Below are positions 55,719 to 63,149 of a stretch of DNA of 64,000 nt, in pieces; the first letter of the stretch is position 1, and each line of letters opens with the position of its first letter. Source of the stretch: Methanomicrobiales archaeon (GTDB lineage: Archaea; Halobacteriota; Methanomicrobia; Methanomicrobiales; Methanospirillaceae); assembly GCA_022841205.1 (NCBI GenBank), contig JALHCK010000004.1:62001-126000 (forward strand). Reading direction: 5' to 3'. The position numbers and the translations under genes were made by a program. The notes below the pieces were generated by a model. It was not told the origin of the DNA, ran no database searches, and saw nothing but the letters and a program-made list of their open reading frames with translations.

Positions 55719-58139
55719 ATGCCCGAGATTTTTCTTAAGGTTGATAGTGCATACCCCGGGGATCAGGGTGGTGGAAAGGCCCGGCTCGACCCTGAAACCA
55801 TGCTGTACCTGAAAATATCCCCAGGTGATATCGTCTCGGTCGAAGGAAAACGGCGGACTGTCGCCAAGGTCTGGCGGGCCCTCGTGGAGGACTGGAACCA
55901 GAACAAGGTCCGGATCGATAACTTTACGAGGACAAATGCCGGGGTGAGCATCGGGGACACGGTGCGGATCATACCCATAAAGGACGAGATCGAGGCAAAA
56001 CGGGTGGTCCTTGCCCCTCCTGAAGACCTCCCCCGGAACATCCCGGTCAGCAACAACCCTAACGTCCTGAACGCCCTTATAGATTTTCCGGTCATAAAGA
56101 ACGACTCGGTGCCTATCATGATCGGGCTGCCGTTCCTCCAGCCGCAGATCGTCTCCTACAAAGTCGTCGAGATCGATCCGGAGCCGGCGGTCATCATCAC
56201 CAAGAATACCGAGATTGAGTTCAGCGAGAAACCGGCAGCCGGCTTTGAGGGCCTGAAACGGATCTCGTACGAGGACATCGGGGGGCTCAAGGACGAGCTC
56301 CAGCGGGTGCGGGAGATGATCGAGCTCCCGATGCGCCACCCAGAACTTTTCCAGAAGCTCGGGATCGAACCACCCAAGGGAGTGCTGCTGTTCGGGCCTC
56401 CGGGGACCGGAAAGACGCTCATTGCCAAGGCGGTAGCAAGCGAGAGCGGTGCGCATTTCATCTCCATCGCCGGCCCGGAAGTCATCTCCAAGTATTACGG
56501 TGAGAGCGAGCAGAAGCTCCGGGAGATATTTGACGAGGCGGAACAGAGTGCACCCTCCATCATCTTCATCGATGAACTGGATTCCATCACCCCGCGCAGG
56601 GAGGAGGTGACCGGGGAGGTCGAGCGCCGGGTTGTCGCCCAGCTTCTCACCATGATGGACGGCCTCGAGGAGCGGGGTCAGGTGGTGGTGATCGGCGCCA
56701 CCAACCGGGTCGATGCCATCGATCCCGCCCTCCGCCGCCCCGGGCGGTTCGACCGCGAGATCGAGATCGGGGTGCCAAGCGAACCGGACCGGATCGAGAT
56801 CCTGAAAATCCATACCCGCGGGATGCCGCTTGCCGGAGATGTCAGCCTCGAGGGGCTGGGACAGCTGACGCACGGGTTTGTAGGTGCAGACCTCGCCGCA
56901 CTCGCCCGGGAGGCAGCCATCCGTGCCCTCCGGCGCTACCTTCCCGAGATAAACCTCGATGTCGATGAGATCGATCAGGAGATCCTCGACCGGATGGAGG
57001 TCAATGCCGGAGATTTCAGGTCTGCCCTCCGGGATGTCAGCCCGAGTGCGATGCGCGAGGTGATGCTCGAGGTCACCCATGTCACCTGGAACGATGTCGG
57101 GGGGCTCGAAGGGGCCAAGCAGGAGATTCGCGAGGCGGTGGAACTGCCGCTTACCGAGCGCTCACGCTTTGACGATCTCGGCATCGACCCGCCAAGGGGG
57201 GTCCTCCTTTACGGACCTCCCGGGACAGGCAAGACGCTCATTGCCAAGGCGGTAGCCCACGAGAGTGGTGCAAATTTCATTGCCATCCGGGGCCCGCAGC
57301 TTCTGTCCAAGTGGGTCGGCGAGAGCGAGCGGGCGGTCAGGGAAATCTTCAAGAAAGCCCGGCAGGTTGCACCCTCTATCATCTTCTTTGATGAACTCGA
57401 TGCCCTTGCCCCGGTCCGCGGCTCCGAAGTCGGGTCGCACGTGATGGAGACGGTGTTAAACCAGATACTGACCGAGATTGACGGTCTCGAGGAATTAAAA
57501 GACGTGGTGATCATGGCCGCCACGAACCAGCCCACTCTCATCGACCCTGCCCTGCTTCGTGCAGGACGGTTCGACCGCCTGGTATACATCGGGGAGCCGG
57601 ATCTCGAAGGGAGAAAGGTCATCCTCTCCATCCACCTGCGGTATACACCTATTGCAGGTTCACGGCTCGAAGAACTGGTCGATCATACCGAACGATACGA
57701 TGAGGCGGCGCTCGATTCCATCCTCGAACGACTGGGGACATCCCGCACCTTCACCCTTGGGGAAGCCCGTGCTGCTGCCGACAGCATCGTGCCCGGGGAG
57801 AAAGGGAAGCTTAGCCGGGGACAGCGGAGACGACACCTGGTGGATAAAATGGCTGAACTGGGACTTGGCCTGGATGATGAACCGCGGGACAGGATCATTG
57901 CATCGATCGCGGAACGGACCGAAGGCTATGTCGGGGCAGACCTCGAAGGGCTGTGCCGGGAAGCGGGGATCTTTGCCATGCGGGAGCGGGCAGCAGCCGT
58001 CACTGCCCGCCACTTCGAGCAGAGCCTGGAAAAGATCCATCCCACGATGAATGAACGGTTACGGGAATTCTATTCGCGGATATGGCAGCACTTCAAGGGT
58101 GGGCTGCCTCGCGAGGTGCAGCCTCCGGAATACCAGTAA
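55719..58139 (+). CDS. CDC48/p97-type AAA+ ATPase
   Basis: A hexameric unfoldase feeding substrates to the proteasome and remodelling complexes. The 806-residue protein has an N-terminal double-psi/beta-clam domain (MPEIFLKVDSAYPGDQGGGKARLDPETM, about 1-180), then two AAA domains (about 200-430 and 475-700), each with GPPGTGKTLIAKAVA and a DELDSI/DELDAL Walker B. Arginine fingers are in RRPGRFDR and RAGRFDR. The C-terminal 70 residues (LSRGQRRRHLVDKM onward, then a helical region) include an extension after the second domain, ending VQPPEYQ without the HbYX motif. The ATG at 55719 follows a TATA box. Divergent from larC by a 46-base spacer. Confidence 0.95.
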   Translation: MPEIFLKVDSAYPGDQGGGKARLDPETMLYLKISPGDIVSVEGKRRTVAKVWRALVEDWNQNKVRIDNFTRTNAGVSIGDTVRIIPIKDEIEAKRVVLAPPEDLPRNIPVSNNPNVLNALIDFPVIKNDSVPIMIGLPFLQPQIVSYKVVEIDPEPAVIITKNTEIEFSEKPAAGFEGLKRISYEDIGGLKDELQRVREMIELPMRHPELFQKLGIEPPKGVLLFGPPGTGKTLIAKAVASESGAHFISIAGPEVISKYYGESEQKLREIFDEAEQSAPSIIFIDELDSITPRREEVTGEVERRVVAQLLTMMDGLEERGQVVVIGATNRVDAIDPALRRPGRFDREIEIGVPSEPDRIEILKIHTRGMPLAGDVSLEGLGQLTHGFVGADLAALAREAAIRALRRYLPEINLDVDEIDQEILDRMEVNAGDFRSALRDVSPSAMREVMLEVTHVTWNDVGGLEGAKQEIREAVELPLTERSRFDDLGIDPPRGVLLYGPPGTGKTLIAKAVAHESGANFIAIRGPQLLSKWVGESERAVREIFKKARQVAPSIIFFDELDALAPVRGSEVGSHVMETVLNQILTEIDGLEELKDVVIMAATNQPTLIDPALLRAGRFDRLVYIGEPDLEGRKVILSIHLRYTPIAGSRLEELVDHTERYDEAALDSILERLGTSRTFTLGEARAAADSIVPGEKGKLSRGQRRRHLVDKMAELGLGLDDEPRDRIIASIAERTEGYVGADLEGLCREAGIFAMRERAAAVTARHFEQSLEKIHPTMNERLREFYSRIWQHFKGGLPREVQPPEYQ

Positions 58140-58269
58140 CCCGTTTGCTTCGCAACGCTGATATTGCTGAGCAGGAGAGATCCCAATAACCGTCATAGTC
58201 GGGGAAAGAGGGGGAGCTTCCTCAGATAGAGGGCTCATCCGCGTTCTTCAGGGGCAGATACAAGGTACG

Positions 58270-58377
58270 ATGAACGGTTGTCCGGGTGGATGTGCTGCCG
58301 CATGGCTCGTGGATGGTAAGCATGAGAAGGAAGTCCTGCAGGGAGTACAGGGGCTAATCCCCGGCCAAACCTTATAA
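58270..58377 (+). CDS. possible small Cys-containing ORF upstream of the RAD55-like gene
   Basis: A 35-codon frame begins MNGCPGGCAAAWLVDGKHEK and ends GLIPGQTL. The same frame is open for about 28 codons upstream without an ATG, GTG or TTG, though an AUA near 58186 follows a ggagagatccc sequence. It lies 37 bases before the RAD55-like gene's start. No family is recognised. It could be a small protein, part of a decayed gene, or chance. Confidence 0.25.
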   Translation: MNGCPGGCAAAWLVDGKHEKEVLQGVQGLIPGQTL

Positions 58378-58397
58378 TGAGGAATAGTATATTAAAT
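58375..58397 (+). promoter_or_regulatory. A/T-rich promoter region of the RAD55-like gene
   Basis: Two TATA-like sequences (ccttataat ending near 58378 and tatattaaat at 58388-58397) precede the GTG at 58415. A gggggtgag ribosome binding site lies between. The first fits better with the usual 25-base distance to the transcription start. Confidence 0.4.
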
Positions 58398-58414
58398 CAC
58401 AATGGGGGTGAGCC

Positions 58415-58999
58415 GTGACATCCAACAACAGGCGGTCTTCTGGTGTCCTCGGCCTCGATCCCGTTATTGACGGGGGCTTTCCCCGCGGGACCACCATCAT
58501 CGTGATGGGATCTCCGCTTTCCGGTGTCGACCTGATGGCCAGGCAGTTCTGGAAGATGGGGGATGAGGGTGGTGCCTACCTCATGATCGACAGCGGGATC
58601 GAGGAAGGGATGATCGATGCGCGGGAGCTTGATCCCGGCCAGATCACATCGCTCTTCTCCGGCCAGCGGATCGTTGTCGATTCCCTCTCATCCATCATCC
58701 TCCGGCACGGCATCGAGGCGGGTCTTTCCTGCCTGTCCTCCGCACGGGATGCGGTTGCCCAGACCGGGGCGAACGTCATGTTCATCCTGTATACCAATAT
58801 CCACGCCGCACAGGAAGAGATTCGCCTGCACAGGATGGCCGATGTGGTCATCGAGTTAAGAGAGGCCATCTTCGTGACCGAGGTTGAGCGCCAGCTGGCG
58901 GTACGCAAGATGAAGAACAACCCCGTCACAAAAAGGCTGATACCCTTCAACATCACCGAGAAGGGAGTCGAGCTCTCGACAACTTCCCGCGTGGTTTAG
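58415..58999 (+). CDS. RAD55/KaiC-like ATPase-fold protein with degenerate Walker A
   Basis: A 194-residue protein of the RecA superfamily, RAD55/GvpD-like branch: SSGVLGLDPVIDGGFPRGTTIIVMGSPLSGVDLMARQF is the P-loop region, yet GSPLSGVDL lacks the GK[ST] signature, having VD in place of KT. The downstream core is more ordinary: QRIVVDSLSSII near Walker B, MFILYTNIHAAQEEI and VVIELREAIFVTEVERQLAVRKMKNNP. Starts at GTG 58415. Several archaea have such one-domain RAD55-like proteins with poor P-loops, which may regulate other proteins rather than hydrolyse ATP. The neighbour CDC48 is on the same strand, 275 bases away. Confidence 0.8.
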   Translation: MTSNNRRSSGVLGLDPVIDGGFPRGTTIIVMGSPLSGVDLMARQFWKMGDEGGAYLMIDSGIEEGMIDARELDPGQITSLFSGQRIVVDSLSSIILRHGIEAGLSCLSSARDAVAQTGANVMFILYTNIHAAQEEIRLHRMADVVIELREAIFVTEVERQLAVRKMKNNPVTKRLIPFNITEKGVELSTTSRVV

Positions 59000-59175
59000 G
59001 CCGGCTGCCGGGTTTCACGGGGTGCGACGCCTATCGGACAGCTTCTGCCGGGCAATTCATGGACATCTGTGATCGGGCGGGCGAGAGGGGCTCCTTACAA
59101 GAAATCCAAGAGTCCTTCATGTTGCAGGATGCATCCGGCTGTCAAAACACCGTTTTTTTCTGGCCGGGACCCGGT

Positions 59176-60078
59176 TCAGAGGCTCTGCCGGACCTGGCGG
59201 ACCGCTTCAACCATCCGGGAAAGCTTGGAGAACGCGGAGTCGCGGGGAAGCATCCGGAGCCCGCAATCGGGATCGATTAACAGCTGGTCGGGTGCAAACA
59301 CCGCGAGAGCATCCTCTATCCGTGCCCGGATGGCAGAAACCTCTTCCACATCGGGCCTTGAGGAGTCGATGCACCCAAAACCGATCATCTTCTGCCCTAT
59401 GTCGTGGTCTCTGAACAGCGCCAGGTTCTCCGGTGATTTGGCAAACTCGCCATCGAGAATATCGATCCGCATGGAAAGGAGGTCATCGATGACCCCCTGG
59501 AGGTTTCCGCACACGTGCAGGCAGACCGGGACCGAGACTTTTCCGACCACCAGGTCGAGTGCATCAGCTGCCGTGGCAGGATCAGCTGCTCCCGTGGAAA
59601 GGATGGGTTCATCGACCTGGATTATCGACACTCCCGCCTCCTCTAGGAACCCGGCTTCGCGGGAGAGTGCCAGGGCGAGATCGATTGCCAGTTCCTCCCT
59701 GCCCCGGTAGGACGGTGTTGCAATGTGCAGGGCAAAGGAGAGCGTTGAAGGACCGGTGATTATCCCCTTGACCCGGGGAGCACGGGAGATAGCGTACCGG
59801 GTGTCGGAGACGGTTATCGGACCGGCTGCGGGAGAGACAGGACCGATCACCTCGTTTCCACGGATACCGGGAATCAGCCCGGTGAACATGCCCACCATGT
59901 CGCCGCGGACCTGCCCGTCGGAGATGATATCGATCCCTGCGGCAACCTGGTCGGCAACCGCGATCCTCACCGCCTCCCGGAACGGGTCAAAGATACCGGA
60001 GATCCCCCCCTGTTTCTTTGCCGGGTAACTTCCTACCACCGTGGTAGGAAGAATCATTCCCGGGAAGATCCTGCTCAT
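59176..60078 (-). CDS. metE: cobalamin-independent-type methionine synthase (archaeal MetE core)
   Basis: A compact homocysteine methyltransferase of the archaeal core type; in methanogens it receives a methyl group from a corrinoid. The ATG at 60078 gives a 300-residue protein; the frame upstream lies inside aspS. It corresponds to the C-terminal catalytic domain of bacterial MetE. Zinc ligands appear as His188 and Cys190 in LHVCGN, Glu211 in LDGEFA, and Cys272 in DPDCGLRML. LPTTVVGSYP near 10 and QVDEPIL near 154 are the homocysteine and fold landmarks. It overlaps the stop of aspS by four bases, so it is translated with it. Confidence 0.9.
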   Translation of the reverse strand: MSRIFPGMILPTTVVGSYPAKKQGGISGIFDPFREAVRIAVADQVAAGIDIISDGQVRGDMVGMFTGLIPGIRGNEVIGPVSPAAGPITVSDTRYAISRAPRVKGIITGPSTLSFALHIATPSYRGREELAIDLALALSREAGFLEEAGVSIIQVDEPILSTGAADPATAADALDLVVGKVSVPVCLHVCGNLQGVIDDLLSMRIDILDGEFAKSPENLALFRDHDIGQKMIGFGCIDSSRPDVEEVSAIRARIEDALAVFAPDQLLIDPDCGLRMLPRDSAFSKLSRMVEAVRQVRQSL

Positions 60079-61367
60079 GGGGTCAGCCGGTGACGGTCTC
60101 TTGGGAAGAGGACCGCTTCCCTGATGTTTCCAAGCGAGAGCATGGTCATGACCAGGCGTTCCGCACCAAGCCCCCATCCGGCATGGGGCGGCATCCCGTA
60201 GCGGAAAGGATCGAGATAAAACTCAAAATTATCGGGATTGAGCCCCTTGGCCTGGATCTGCCGGACGAGCAGGTCGTGCTGGTGAACCCGCTCTGCCCCC
60301 GAGGAGAGTTCCATCCGGGGGTGCATCAGGTCAAACGCCTTGCAGACCTCCGGGTTATCCTCGTAAGGCATGGCATAGTAGGGCTTGATCTCGGTCGGCC
60401 AGTCGACGATGAAGTAGTGCCTGCCCACCTGTTCGCCAAGAGCCTTCTCGGCTATGGTGCCGATATCATCGCCGTAGGCGATCGGCTCGCCGGTCGCTTC
60501 AGCTGCCATGCGGATGGCATCGGCATAGGAAAGCCGGGGGAAGGGGGCTTCCGGGACAGGGAGCGGCCCGATCTCCATGGATTCGAGGGCCGGCGCACAC
60601 CTTTCATTCACCTCGCGGTAGACAGCAACGATCAGTTCCTCAAGGAGGTTCATGACATCGTGGTGATCGGCAAACGAGACCTCGATGTCGATGGAGGTGG
60701 CCTCGTTTAAGTGTTTTGTAGTATTATGCTCTTCTGCCCGGAATATCGGCCCGATCTCAAAGACCTTCTCGAACCCTGCTCCCATCATCATCTGCTTGTA
60801 GAGCTGCGGACTCTGGTTGAGGAAGGCCTCCTTCTCGAAGTATGCGATGGGGAAGAGATCGGTTCCCCCCTCGGTGGCAGCCGCCACGATCTTCGGAGTC
60901 GAGATATTCACGAACCCGCGGGAGTAGAGAAAATCGGATACCGTCTGCAGGACTGCACTCCTGACCTGGAATACCGCCGCAACCCGTGGCCGGCGGGCAT
61001 CCAGGAACCGGGCATCGAGCCGGGTGTCGAGCTCTGCAGGGACCTTCTCGACCACGTCAAGCGGGAGAGGGCTTTCGCTCCTGCACACGACCTCGAATTC
61101 ATCGGGAACAAGCTCCCTTCCACCCGGGGCCTTGTCGATGGCCTTCACCTTCCCCTTGACCCGGACCAGGGACTCGCGGGGGGCGTCCCTTAAGGCCGAA
61201 AGCACCTGCTCCCCGACCTTCTTCTTCGGGACAGTCACCTGCAGGATCCCGGACCGGTCCCTGATCAAAAGGAAGGAAAGGCCGCCAAGATCCCGGACTT
61301 CATGGACCCAGCCCAGCACTTCGGCTGTTTCCGACTGAGGGGTCACTTCCCGTATTGGAATCCGCAT
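60075..61367 (-). CDS. aspS: aspartyl-tRNA synthetase, archaeal type (probably non-discriminating)
   Basis: Class II synthetase for tRNA-Asp, and in archaea without AsnRS also tRNA-Asn. The ATG at 61367 gives 430 residues. An N-terminal OB fold (LGWVHEVRDLGGLSFLLIRDRSGILQVTV) is followed by the catalytic core: motif 1 near FVNISTPKIV, motif 2 IGPIFRAEEHNTTKHLNEATSIDIE and motif 3 GWGLGAERLVMTML. Length and lack of the GAD insertion identify the archaeal/eukaryotic type. Whether it also charges tRNA-Asn depends on AsnRS elsewhere. The frame's earlier start in MSRGSGDWPPG overlaps the MNT-HEPN gene and is unlikely. Confidence 0.95.
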   Translation of the reverse strand: MRIPIREVTPQSETAEVLGWVHEVRDLGGLSFLLIRDRSGILQVTVPKKKVGEQVLSALRDAPRESLVRVKGKVKAIDKAPGGRELVPDEFEVVCRSESPLPLDVVEKVPAELDTRLDARFLDARRPRVAAVFQVRSAVLQTVSDFLYSRGFVNISTPKIVAAATEGGTDLFPIAYFEKEAFLNQSPQLYKQMMMGAGFEKVFEIGPIFRAEEHNTTKHLNEATSIDIEVSFADHHDVMNLLEELIVAVYREVNERCAPALESMEIGPLPVPEAPFPRLSYADAIRMAAEATGEPIAYGDDIGTIAEKALGEQVGRHYFIVDWPTEIKPYYAMPYEDNPEVCKAFDLMHPRMELSSGAERVHQHDLLVRQIQAKGLNPDNFEFYLDPFRYGMPPHAGWGLGAERLVMTMLSLGNIREAVLFPRDRHRLTP

Positions 61368-61446
61368 GTAAATCCTGGAACTATGGGAGGCGGGAGATAA
61401 TCTCTTTTTTGCCTCCCGGTTCCCGGTCTCTCTCTGATCGAAAGAT

Positions 61447-62091
61447 TCATGCCCGGGTGGCCAGTCCCCGGATCCGCGGCTCAATTTCCGGAATTCCGGT
61501 TTCGATCAGGTCCCATATCAGGACCCAGTCCGGGCCGAAATACGGCGGGCTCAGCCGGGTTTGCAGTCCTTCCAGCAGCTTCCAGGGGATTTCCGGGGCG
61601 GCTTGTTTCTGTTCCGGGGAGATGAGGGCTGCACATTCCCCGATAACCCGGACTGACCATGCTGTTGCCCGTTTCAGCGTTTCGTCCCGGGAAAATGCCC
61701 TGAAATCTATATCTTTTCGCCTGGAGCTGAGAAAGGCGCACTCGGCAGCCATCCGGGAGAGGTATGCCCTGTCCCTTTTCAGCCGGGCATGTTCCTCCTC
61801 GAATTCGGCCGAGAGATATCCTTCGAGGACCCGCCGGGTCACAAGGTCCACCCGGCGCCCCAGCAGGTCTTCGAGGTAATCGGCAAGACCGATGAAATTG
61901 GCCCAGGTCTCGGACCCCGGTTCGAACTCGACCTCGATGTCCACATCGCTGCCAGGGCGCATCGTCCCCCGGGCACAGGATCCGAAAATGCCGATCTTCC
62001 CGACCCCGAACATCCTTCTCATTGCCGGAAACCGGGTATTGATGGCAACCATTACGTCTTCGCAGGTATCTGCCCCGGTCTTTTGCTCCAT
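61447..62091 (-). CDS. MNT nucleotidyltransferase fused to a HEPN domain, HEPN active site lost
   Basis: A 214-residue protein that joins two usually separate toxin-antitoxin partners. The N-terminal part is an MntA-like nucleotidyltransferase: FGSCARGTMRPGSDVDIEVEF, with Gly-Ser and Asp50-x-Asp52, all present. Residues from about 95 correspond to a HEPN (DUF86) domain: KRDRAYLSRMAAECAFL and IPWKLLEGLQTRLSPPYFGPDWVLIWDLI. Active HEPN RNases show an R-N/x-x-L-x-H-x-Y motif at this place; here it is QTRLSPPYFG (178-187), so the leading Arg and the catalytic His are missing, while the Tyr (185) that MntA adenylylates is kept. The ATG at 62091 or the GTG just before starts it. Likely non-toxic. 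Confidence 0.85.
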   Translation of the reverse strand: MEQKTGADTCEDVMVAINTRFPAMRRMFGVGKIGIFGSCARGTMRPGSDVDIEVEFEPGSETWANFIGLADYLEDLLGRRVDLVTRRVLEGYLSAEFEEEHARLKRDRAYLSRMAAECAFLSSRRKDIDFRAFSRDETLKRATAWSVRVIGECAALISPEQKQAAPEIPWKLLEGLQTRLSPPYFGPDWVLIWDLIETGIPEIEPRIRGLATRA

Positions 62092-62165
62092 CACCTGTCC
62101 ACCTCGCCCTTCACCCTGATAATATCGGGAATGTATTGTTCCTGGTACATCTTGAAAGGGTTCAT
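62091..62165 (-). CDS. possible 24-residue leader or small protein
   Basis: Between cofD and the MNT-HEPN gene an ATG at 62165 opens MNPFKMYQEQYIPDIIRVKG with four further residues, its TGA sharing one base with the ATG of the MNT-HEPN gene (TGATG). The same frame is open about 12 codons further upstream with PHEFREDP. The one-base coupling and hydrophilic, non-repetitive sequence make it a candidate real peptide or remnant, but no family is known. Confidence 0.35.
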   Translation of the reverse strand: MNPFKMYQEQYIPDIIRVKGEVDR

Positions 62166-62201
62166 GGGGTCTTCCCGGAATTCATGCGGACTGGGGGATC
62201 C

Positions 62202-63104
62202 TCAACTCCGGGTGGAGGCGAGCAGAACCTTTGCAAGCGACGCGCTCTGCTCTTCACCGGTCATCAGGGTATCGAGCTTCAGGCTCCCGGGCACATCAAC
62301 AGGATCACGGATGTCCTGGACAAAGAGATCGATGAGGTCGTGGTAGAGTATCTCGCAGGAACGGGAATCGGGGGACAGTCCCCGGGCCCGCATCAGGGCG
62401 CCGGCAGGGCCGCTGACCGGCGCATCTCCGATGAACGGGCTCACGGCAATGACGAAAGCATCCATGAGTGCGGGGACAATTCCTTCACATTCGAGGATGG
62501 GAAGGATGCTCGTGACAGGATTGCTCGGGCCGATGATGACCATGTCAGATGCTTCGATGGCCGAGAGCACCTCCGTGGTGGCCTGCGGGCCGGTCGGGGC
62601 ATACCGGATGACCTCCTCGATGGGAATCGACCCGCGGTGCTTCACCCAGTATTCCTGGTAGTGAATAACCCGGCCCCCGGTCCTGATCAGAGTTGCAACC
62701 TGCTGGTCGGTCATCGGGAGAACCTGTGCCGCAATCCCAAGCCGTCCGGAGAGGATGCGGGTCGCCCCGGTGAGGGTGTGGCCGCTGTTCAGGAGATCTC
62801 CGCGTGCGATCTGGATCGCACGGTCCTGGTCACCGATCCCGATGTACTCGTCGATTCCCAGCCGGAGCAGTTCATCGTGGGTGCGGAAGGTATCGCCCTG
62901 TATTCCCCACCATGTGCCGGTGTTCAGTATGCCCGAGAAGAGGTAGAGGAGCGTGTCGATATCCGGTGAGAGGTGGCCGCCGGATATCCACAGGTCTTCG
63001 GCGGTGTTCACGACCACGGAAATCCCGGTGTCGGGAAGGTGCCTGCGGGCCCCCCTGATGAGCTTGGGAGTGCCTGTTCCTCCGGAAAGGAAGGTGATCA
63101 TCAC
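62202..63104 (-). CDS. cofD: 2-phospho-L-lactate transferase CofD
   Basis: Transfers the phospholactyl (or phosphoenolpyruvyl) group from the guanylated or enol form to FO, making F420-0. The 300-residue protein has ITFLSGGTGTPKLIRGARR near 3-21, NTAEDLWISGGHLSPDIDTLLYLF near 33-56 and DTFRTHDELLRLG, conserved CofD blocks, plus IGPSNPVTSILPIL near 192-205. It is the cofactor's third pathway-linked gene in the window beside the two cofH copies. The 45-base gap to the HD-domain gene is divergent. The downstream gene unit includes the tiny ORF and the MNT-HEPN fusion. Confidence 0.94.
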   Translation of the reverse strand: MMITFLSGGTGTPKLIRGARRHLPDTGISVVVNTAEDLWISGGHLSPDIDTLLYLFSGILNTGTWWGIQGDTFRTHDELLRLGIDEYIGIGDQDRAIQIARGDLLNSGHTLTGATRILSGRLGIAAQVLPMTDQQVATLIRTGGRVIHYQEYWVKHRGSIPIEEVIRYAPTGPQATTEVLSAIEASDMVIIGPSNPVTSILPILECEGIVPALMDAFVIAVSPFIGDAPVSGPAGALMRARGLSPDSRSCEILYHDLIDLFVQDIRDPVDVPGSLKLDTLMTGEEQSASLAKVLLASTRS

Positions 63105-63149
63105 TCAATACCTTTATTTTCCCGATATCAAGACTGTTTAGGTAGCCTG

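Noticed and set aside
55686..57080. Long minus-strand open frame (464 codons) antisense to the CDC48 gene
   Set aside because: It is a shadow of the CDC48 codon pattern: rich in His, Asp, Leu and Arg, without motifs or a ribosome binding site.
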